Assembly (NCBI GenBank): GCA_022616595.1
Contig: JAKEEL010000050.1
Coordinates: 1 to 5,255, forward strand
Source of the DNA: Methylococcaceae bacterium
GTDB taxonomy: Bacteria; Pseudomonadota; Gammaproteobacteria; Methylococcales; UBA1147
Direction of reading: 5' to 3'
DNA: 5,255 nucleotides
Both the position numbers and the translations under genes were made by a program. The notes under the pieces were generated by a model. That model was not told where the DNA came from. It searched no databases and saw nothing but the letters and a program-made list of their open reading frames with translations. Below are positions 1-5,255 of the stretch, in pieces (position 1 is the stretch's first letter; every line of letters begins with the position of its first letter).

Positions 1-163
1 GCAACAATCGGGCCACGTTCTTGGCGCCGAATGAAATACTGTGTTATTCAGGATGCAACGCACAATTTGCCTTTGGCGGTTTAGCTTGCACGATGCACCA
101 GATTTGGGAGTCTTGCTTCGGGCTGTTTCACATTTGTGCAGGTAATTACATGAGTAGTTGGTA
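1..163. other. left-edge stretch with no supported gene
   Basis: I see no gene, RNA gene or repeat that I can support here. A plus-strand open frame crosses the stretch from base 21 and continues to base 464, but its product is rich in Cys and Trp, resembles no family I know, and runs antisense to a more protein-like minus-strand frame. I found no convincing ribosome binding site before it. The stretch may be the far end of a decayed region or plain intergenic DNA. Confidence 0.4.
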
Positions 164-533
164 TCACGAATACCTTGTCATATTGACCAAACGCAAACGC
201 GCCAGGCGTTCCTGGGGGCCACCGGCGCTTCCGCTTGCCGATGGTGGTTTCCAGGGCGCTGATGGCGTTTTCGACTTGCTGTTTGTCGTTGGGTTAATGG
301 ATAAGGGTCGTGGCAACGACCAGCAACCTGTTGACCTCGATTGCGTCCAAGGTGTTATAGCCCAGGAAAAAGTCGCCTGCGCTCGGCAGGATCCGCGATT
401 CCGCGACGGAGAAATCTTCGGGAATTCTAATGGATACCTTATGAATCAATGGGTTGCCCGGTAGTGGTGCAGCGGCTTCGGGGGAATGATTGAATTCGAA
501 ATGCGAAGACAGACCTTTTTGTGACTTGCGTTG
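164..533 (-). pseudogene. probable decayed gene, function unrecognised
   Basis: On the minus strand a frame is open from base 533 down to a TAA at 294-296, and its translation looks like real protein, for example VSIRIPEDFSVAESRILPS followed by GYNTLDAIEVNRLLVVATTL. Past the TAA the same frame still reads sensibly (PNDKQQVENAISALETTIGK). It then becomes Arg/Pro-rich and implausible near base 235. Shifting frame there gives GSAGGPQERLARLRLVNMTR and ends at a TGA at 164-166. This is what one nonsense mutation plus one frameshift in a former gene of about 120 codons would look like. No ATG start is visible within the open part, so the 5' end may also be lost. I do not recognise the family. The call rests on reading the translation by eye, and chance open sequence remains possible. 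Confidence 0.38.
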
Positions 534-651
534 TTACGGTGCGAAAATCGGCCTATTGAGCCGGATGGGGGCGGTTTTGATGCCCGTCGAACATCCGTGC
601 AGCCATTGTTTTGGCTACCCTTCCGGGGTCCGGCCCCCGAGCATTGTAACC

Positions 652-658
652 TAGTACT
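652..658. repeat. upstream TAGTACT heptamer (possible operator half-site)
   Basis: This is the first of three identical TAGTACT copies. It starts 23 bases before the second copy, which starts 11 bases before the third. These spacings are close to two turns and one turn of B-DNA, so all three would face the same side of the helix. Unlike the other two, it has no partner AGTA at the right distance, so if it binds the regulator it would be a half-site. Confidence 0.4.
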
Positions 659-689
659 TTACTCAGGAATTAAATAGTACTAATATAGT
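658..689 (+). promoter_or_regulatory. candidate sigma-70 promoter for the suf operon
   Basis: TTTACT (658-663) matches the -35 consensus at four of six positions and lies 17 bases from TAATAT (681-686), a four-of-six -10 match. An alternative -10, TATAGT at 684-689, matches five of six but would have a 20-base spacer from the same -35. Either places transcription start roughly at 693-697, leaving a short leader of about 15-20 bases before the ATG at 712. The -10 lies inside the palindrome, so a protein bound there would block polymerase. Individual elements are weak and the exact hexamers are uncertain. Confidence 0.4.
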
Positions 690-696
690 ACTCTAA
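672..696. promoter_or_regulatory. IscR/Rrf2 type 1-like operator
   Basis: The core TACT-AATAT-AGTA (678-690) is a palindrome built from two AGTACT units. The E. coli IscR type 1 motif has GACT-RWWWY-AGTC at its core. Here the central five bases AATAT fit RWWWY exactly, and the two core differences are symmetric (G to T on the left, C to A on the right), as expected if the site had co-evolved with a related dimeric regulator. It overlaps the candidate -10 and ends 15 bases before the regulator's ATG, so autorepression is the natural reading. The regulator gene beside it belongs to the same family as IscR. Binding itself is an inference. Confidence 0.55.
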
Positions 697-711
697 ATTT
701 TGAGCGAAGCC

Positions 712-1170
712 ATGTTGCGATTGAGTAAATTGACGGATTACGCCACGGTCCTGCTCGGATATATGGCGAGGGCGAAACTAGAAATCCATGCCGCCGTGGA
801 AATCGCGCACGCCACGGGAATCGCGTTGCCGACCGTGAGCAAGCTATTGAAACTGCTGGCCCATTCCGGGCTCGTGCATTCGATCCGCGGCGCGAAAGGG
901 GGTTACTGCTTGAGTCATGCGCCGGAAAGGATCTCCGTCGCCGATATCGTTCAGGCGATCGAGGGGCCGATCGCGTTGACCGAATGCAGTATTTCGGACG
1001 ATTACTGCGAGCAGTCCGCGCATTGTGATATTCGCGGCAACTGGAGGGTCATAAACAAGGCCATGCGAACCGCGCTGGAATCGGTTTCCCTTGCCGATCT
1101 GGCGTTTAAAATCAAACCATCCACAGCCTTGGAATTCAAAGTTTCGGTGGATAGCTTGACCCGCGGATAG
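712..1170 (+). CDS. Rrf2-family SUF system Fe-S cluster regulator (IscR-like)
   Basis: This 152-residue transcription factor probably senses Fe-S cluster status and controls the suf operon that follows. The N-terminus MLRLSKLTDYATVLLGYMA is typical of proteobacterial SUF regulators of the Rrf2 family. A winged helix-turn-helix fills about residues 1-80, with a recognition helix near 38-50 (LPTVSKLLKLL) and a wing at 57-67 (SIRGAKGGYCL). A dimerisation helix follows. Cys92, Cys99 and Cys105 form the likely cluster-binding patch, spaced CX6CX5C. E. coli IscR has CX5CX5C plus a His three residues after the last Cys; here that position is Arg108. I chose the ATG at 712 over an in-frame TTG at 700 because family members begin at this methionine and GAG at 702-704 gives a weak ribosome site 7 bases away. 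sufB begins 30 bases after the stop. Confidence 0.9.
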   Translation: MLRLSKLTDYATVLLGYMARAKLEIHAAVEIAHATGIALPTVSKLLKLLAHSGLVHSIRGAKGGYCLSHAPERISVADIVQAIEGPIALTECSISDDYCEQSAHCDIRGNWRVINKAMRTALESVSLADLAFKIKPSTALEFKVSVDSLTRG

Positions 1171-1178
1171 ACCGCGGG
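1160..1178 (+). other. hairpin spanning the regulator stop codon
   Basis: CCCGCGG (1160-1166) and CCGCGGG (1172-1178) form a perfect, all-GC 7-bp stem with a 5-base loop that contains the regulator's TAG. No T-tract follows; only ATTTT occurs downstream, after several unpaired bases, so this does not look like a standard intrinsic terminator. It could instead stabilise or separate the regulator and sufBCDS parts of a shared transcript, or damp read-through. The stem is seen directly; the role is inference. Confidence 0.5.
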
Positions 1179-1200
1179 CCATCGATTTTCGGAGAGAGGT

Positions 1201-2649
<1,449 letters not shown>

Positions 2650-2693
2650 AGCGGAAACCTGTCCATTAGCGATTTTTTTCTTCGGAGTATTGA

Positions 2694-3452
2694 ATGTTAG
2701 CGATAGAAAGTCTCCATGTTCGCGTGGAGGATAAGGAGATTTTGAAAGGAATCAGCCTTAACGTCGGAGCCGGCGAAGTCCATGCGATCATGGGACCGAA
2801 CGGGTCCGGCAAGAGTACGCTGGCGCACGTCCTGGCGGGACGGGATGGCTACACCGTAACCTCGGGCATGGCGACCTATAATCACGCGAACCTGCTCGCG
2901 ATGCCGCCCGAAGAACGTGCGCGCGAGGGCGTTTTTCTCGCCTTCCAGTATCCGGTTGAGATCCCGGGGGTCAGCAATATTTATTTGCTGAAGACTGCGG
3001 TCAACGCGATCCGCAAGCACAGGGCACTCGAAGAACTGGATGCGATGGATTTTATCGGCCTCGTGAAATCGAAAATGAAGCTCGTGGATATGGACGAGCA
3101 GTTCCTGTACCGCGCGGTCAATGAGGGATTCTCGGGCGGCGAGAAAAAACGCAATGAAATCCTGCAAATGGCGGTGTTGGAACCGCGTCTTGCGATTCTC
3201 GATGAAACCGATTCGGGACTCGATATCGACGCCCTGAGAGTCGTTTCCGACGGGGTGAACGCGCTGCGCTCCAAAGATCGGTCCTTTATTCTGGTCACCC
3301 ATTATCAGCGGCTTCTGGACTATATCAAGCCGGATTTCGTGCATGTCCTGGCCGGAGGCCGGATCGTCAAGTCCGGCGACGCCTCCCTGGCCCTGGAACT
3401 CGAGGACCGCGGTTACGGCTGGCTCGAGCAACACGCCGGAGCAGCATCGTGA
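2694..3452 (+). CDS. sufC: SUF complex ATPase SufC
   Basis: SufC is a soluble ABC-type ATPase. Two copies bind SufB and SufD, and ATP-driven SufC dimerisation opens the SufB-SufD interface for cluster formation. The 252-residue product has every ABC motif: Walker A GPNGSGKST at 34-42 (Lys40), Q-loop Gln85 in FQYP, signature FSGGEKKRNE at 146-155, Walker B and catalytic Glu in LAILDETDSGLD (Asp170, Glu171), and switch His203 in VTHYQ. Lys152, Glu171, Asp173 and His203 fall at the same numbers as in E. coli SufC, where Lys152-Glu171 is the characteristic resting salt bridge. There are no membrane segments, which fits an assembly ATPase rather than a transporter. GGAG at 2684-2687 sits 6 bases before the ATG. 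The stop codon overlaps the sufD start by 4 bases. Confidence 0.98.
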   Translation: MLAIESLHVRVEDKEILKGISLNVGAGEVHAIMGPNGSGKSTLAHVLAGRDGYTVTSGMATYNHANLLAMPPEERAREGVFLAFQYPVEIPGVSNIYLLKTAVNAIRKHRALEELDAMDFIGLVKSKMKLVDMDEQFLYRAVNEGFSGGEKKRNEILQMAVLEPRLAILDETDSGLDIDALRVVSDGVNALRSKDRSFILVTHYQRLLDYIKPDFVHVLAGGRIVKSGDASLALELEDRGYGWLEQHAGAAS

Positions 3453-4771
3453 GTACCGAATTAAAACAGCATTACACCGCTCAATACAGTGCGATCAAGG
3501 CATCCTTGCCGGGCATGGGCTTGTCATGGTTGAACACGGCGCGCGAGAAAGCCCTCGCAAACTTTTCAGAATCCGGCTTTCCTTCGCCGCGTGAAGAAGA
3601 ATGGCGCTATACGAATATCGCTCCGATCGAACGCAGGCGCTTCAGCTCGGTAAGCAGCCCTTTCGAAGCAGTCGATCGCTCCAGATTGAAGCAATTTTCG
3701 ATCGATGGCGCGGCGTCTTTAGTCTTTGTGAACGGGCGTTCCAACCGCGAATTGTCGGTTCTTCCGGAGCCGGCCCGCGGAATCATTGCTTGTTCGATGG
3801 CCGAAGCGCTCGAACTTCATGCGGATCGCGTCCGGGAATATTTCGCTGGGGTCCTTAACAAGGAAAGCAACGGCTTCCTGGCCTTCAATACCGCATTGTT
3901 CACCGATGGCGCGTTTGTTTACGTTCCGCAAGACATGAAGGTCGCATCTCCTGTGCATTTGATTTTTGTTTCGACCGGAGCGGATGGTTTATCGACGACC
4001 CGGAATCTCGTGATTGCCGGGCCCGGATCTCAAGCCGAAATCATCGAAAGCTACATCGGCTCCGAGGAATCCGGCTACCTGAGTGCCGCGGTATCGGAGC
4101 TAGTGCTCGCCGAACAGGCCGATATCCGGTGGTCCAAATTGCAGTGCGAATCAAACCGGGGATTTCATTTCGGCGGCCTTTACGCCGATGTCGGACGCTA
4201 CGGACGTCTCAATCATGCGAATTTTTCGTTCGGGGGACTCCTGGCGCGCAACGAAGTCCATGTCGATCTGTCCGAAGCCTCCGAGTGTTCGCTCGACGGT
4301 CTGTTCCTGTGTACCGGCCGCCAGCATGTCGATCATCACACCCGGATTTGTCACCGCGAAGCACACGGCTTCAGCCGCGAGTCCTATAAGGGCATTCTGG
4401 ATCAGCGTGCGCGCGGCGTGTTTCAGGGCCGCATCATCGTGGCGCGGGATGCGCAGAAAACCGATGCGGAGATGTCGAATCGCAATCTGCTTTTGTCCAG
4501 CGATGCTGAAATCGACAGCAAGCCTCAGCTCGAAATCTATGCCGATGACGTCAAATGCGCGCATGGGGTGACCGTCGGTCAGCTCGACGAACAGTCGGTC
4601 TTTTATTTGCGGTCGCGCGGCGTGGACCGAGAATCCGCGCGCAATATGCTGACCTTTGCGTTTGCGAACGAAATGGTCGAAAAAGTAAAACGGCCGGGTC
4701 TGCGTTCCGTGATTCAGGCCGAACTGTTGGCCGCTCTGCCGCAAACCGGTGTACGGAAGGAATGGTTATGA
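3449..4771 (+). CDS. sufD: Fe-S cluster assembly protein SufD
   Basis: SufD is the SufB paralogue that completes the SufBC2D scaffold and helps with iron acquisition and cluster formation at their interface. The product is 440 residues (E. coli 423). An N-terminal helical part carries the family's EEEWRYTNI motif near residues 49-57. The beta-helix core follows, and the C-terminal region has FQGRIIVARDAQKTDAEMSN and YLRSRGV, both typical of SufD. His372, in KCAHGVTVG, corresponds to E. coli His360, which pairs with the SufB cysteine at the cluster site. The start is GTG, overlapping the sufC stop as GTGA, with GGAG at 3438-3441 seven bases upstream; this overlap and the lack of a better start support it. 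The 3' end overlaps sufS as ATGA, so SufC, SufD and SufS translation are probably coupled. Confidence 0.97.
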   Translation: MSTELKQHYTAQYSAIKASLPGMGLSWLNTAREKALANFSESGFPSPREEEWRYTNIAPIERRRFSSVSSPFEAVDRSRLKQFSIDGAASLVFVNGRSNRELSVLPEPARGIIACSMAEALELHADRVREYFAGVLNKESNGFLAFNTALFTDGAFVYVPQDMKVASPVHLIFVSTGADGLSTTRNLVIAGPGSQAEIIESYIGSEESGYLSAAVSELVLAEQADIRWSKLQCESNRGFHFGGLYADVGRYGRLNHANFSFGGLLARNEVHVDLSEASECSLDGLFLCTGRQHVDHHTRICHREAHGFSRESYKGILDQRARGVFQGRIIVARDAQKTDAEMSNRNLLLSSDAEIDSKPQLEIYADDVKCAHGVTVGQLDEQSVFYLRSRGVDRESARNMLTFAFANEMVEKVKRPGLRSVIQAELLAALPQTGVRKEWL

Positions 4772-5255
4772 ATTATTTAAGATCCGAATCGCTGTCCGAC
4801 AAAGTTTTATCCACCGAGCCTTTCCCGGTCGATAAACTCCGCCTGGATTTTCCGATTCTAAACGAAACGATACGCGGAAAGCCTCTGGTATATCTGGACA
4901 ATGCGGCCACCACGCAAAAGCCACGCGCGGTCATCGATGCGGTCTCGAACCTCTACGAACATGATTTCGCGAATATTCACCGCGGCGTGCATACGTTGAG
5001 CGAACGTTCGACCGCGGCTTTTGAGGGCGTGCGCAAAAAGGTCCGGCGGTTCATCAATGCGGCAAGCGAGAAGGAAATCATTTTCGTGCGCGGCACCACC
5101 GAGGCGATCAATCTGGTCGCCCAGAGCTATGGTAACCTGAAGTTCGGGCCGGGCGATGAAATTCTGATCACCGCGATGGAACATCATTCCAATATCGTAC
5201 CCTGGCAGATGCTTTGTCAAAGGACCGGCGCGGTGCTCAAAGTGGCCCCCATCAA
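4768..5255 (+). CDS. sufS: cysteine desulfurase SufS, 5' part (cut by window edge)
   Basis: SufS is a PLP-dependent group II cysteine desulfurase that converts L-cysteine to L-alanine and holds the sulfur as a persulfide for the SufBC2D scaffold, usually through SufE or SufU. The first 162 codons are present, out of about 405-420 expected. Recognisable blocks are YLDNAATTQKP near residues 43-53, NIHRGVHTLSERST near 71-84, FVRGTTEAINLVAQS, and MEHHSNIVPWQ at 137-147. His139 aligns with the His that stacks on PLP in E. coli SufS (His123). The PLP lysine and the catalytic Cys lie beyond the window. Compared with E. coli SufS the N-terminus is about 16 residues longer. The ATG is supported by its 4-base overlap with the sufD stop and by GGAAGG at 4755-4760, 7 bases upstream. 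Confidence 0.96.
   Translation, partial: MNYLRSESLSDKVLSTEPFPVDKLRLDFPILNETIRGKPLVYLDNAATTQKPRAVIDAVSNLYEHDFANIHRGVHTLSERSTAAFEGVRKKVRRFINAASEKEIIFVRGTTEAINLVAQSYGNLKFGPGDEILITAMEHHSNIVPWQMLCQRTGAVLKVAPI

Larger units (their letters stand above)
534..711. other. upstream intergenic and regulatory region of the suf operon
   Basis: No gene is visible. The left part (534-640) is GC-rich and unremarkable except for a short CGGGG/CCCCG stem at 624-639 that lacks a T-tract. From about 641 composition changes sharply to AT-rich, with three TAGTACT heptamers at 652-658, 675-681 and 686-692. The contrast with the surrounding sequence and the position just before the regulator start point to the operon's control region. 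Confidence 0.6.

Noticed and set aside
21..464. A 147-codon plus-strand open frame starting with ATG.
   Set aside because: Its product resembles no family, it has no convincing ribosome site, and from about base 180 onwards it is antisense to a more protein-like minus-strand reading.
624..639. CGGGG/CCCCG inverted repeat upstream of the operon, as a possible terminator.
   Set aside because: The stem is only 5 bp with a 6-base loop and no T-tract follows on either strand.
700..711. TTG at 700 as the regulator start, adding four residues.
   Set aside because: Family members start at MLRxSKLTDY, the ATG at 712 has a usable if weak ribosome site, and a TTG at 700 would fall almost at the predicted transcription start.
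2650..2693. A seven-T run (2673-2679) in the sufB-sufC gap, as a possible intrinsic terminator.
   Set aside because: Only a weak 4-5 bp GGTT/AACC pairing lies upstream and it is separated from the T run by about a dozen bases. A terminator here would also cut off sufC from its obligate partners.

Overview
The window carries most of one SUF iron-sulfur cluster assembly operon, all on the plus strand: an Rrf2-family SUF regulator, sufB, sufC, sufD, and the first 162 codons of sufS, which runs off the right edge. The protein sequences, the moderate GC content and the order regulator-sufBCDS without a leading sufA suggest a gammaproteobacterium whose SUF operon is headed by an IscR-like regulator. 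The lineage is inferred from remembered family resemblance only and I do not name a genus. Layout: bases 1-163 hold nothing I can support. Bases 164-533 look like a decayed, unrecognised gene on the minus strand, broken by one in-frame stop and one probable frameshift. Bases 534-711 are an AT-rich regulatory region with three copies of TAGTACT. Two of these form a palindrome close to the E. coli IscR type 1 operator, next to a plausible promoter just before the regulator start. The regulator (712-1170) and sufB (1201-2649) are 30 bases apart, and a perfect 7-bp hairpin spans the regulator stop codon. After a 44-base gap comes sufC (2694-3452). sufC/sufD and sufD/sufS overlap by 4 bases each (GTGA, ATGA), which suggests translational coupling. 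How the genes work together: SufS takes sulfur from cysteine as a persulfide, and the SufB-SufC2-SufD scaffold builds a nascent cluster at the SufB-SufD interface using SufC ATP hydrolysis. The regulator probably senses Fe-S status through its three-cysteine patch and controls its own operon through the upstream palindrome. The residues known to matter in E. coli are present in SufB, SufC, SufD and the visible part of SufS, so the machinery looks functional. This is a conserved housekeeping/stress operon rather than a new system. The points most worth a second look are the variant operator, the regulator's altered cluster-ligand pattern, the hairpin over its stop codon, and the broken gene upstream.
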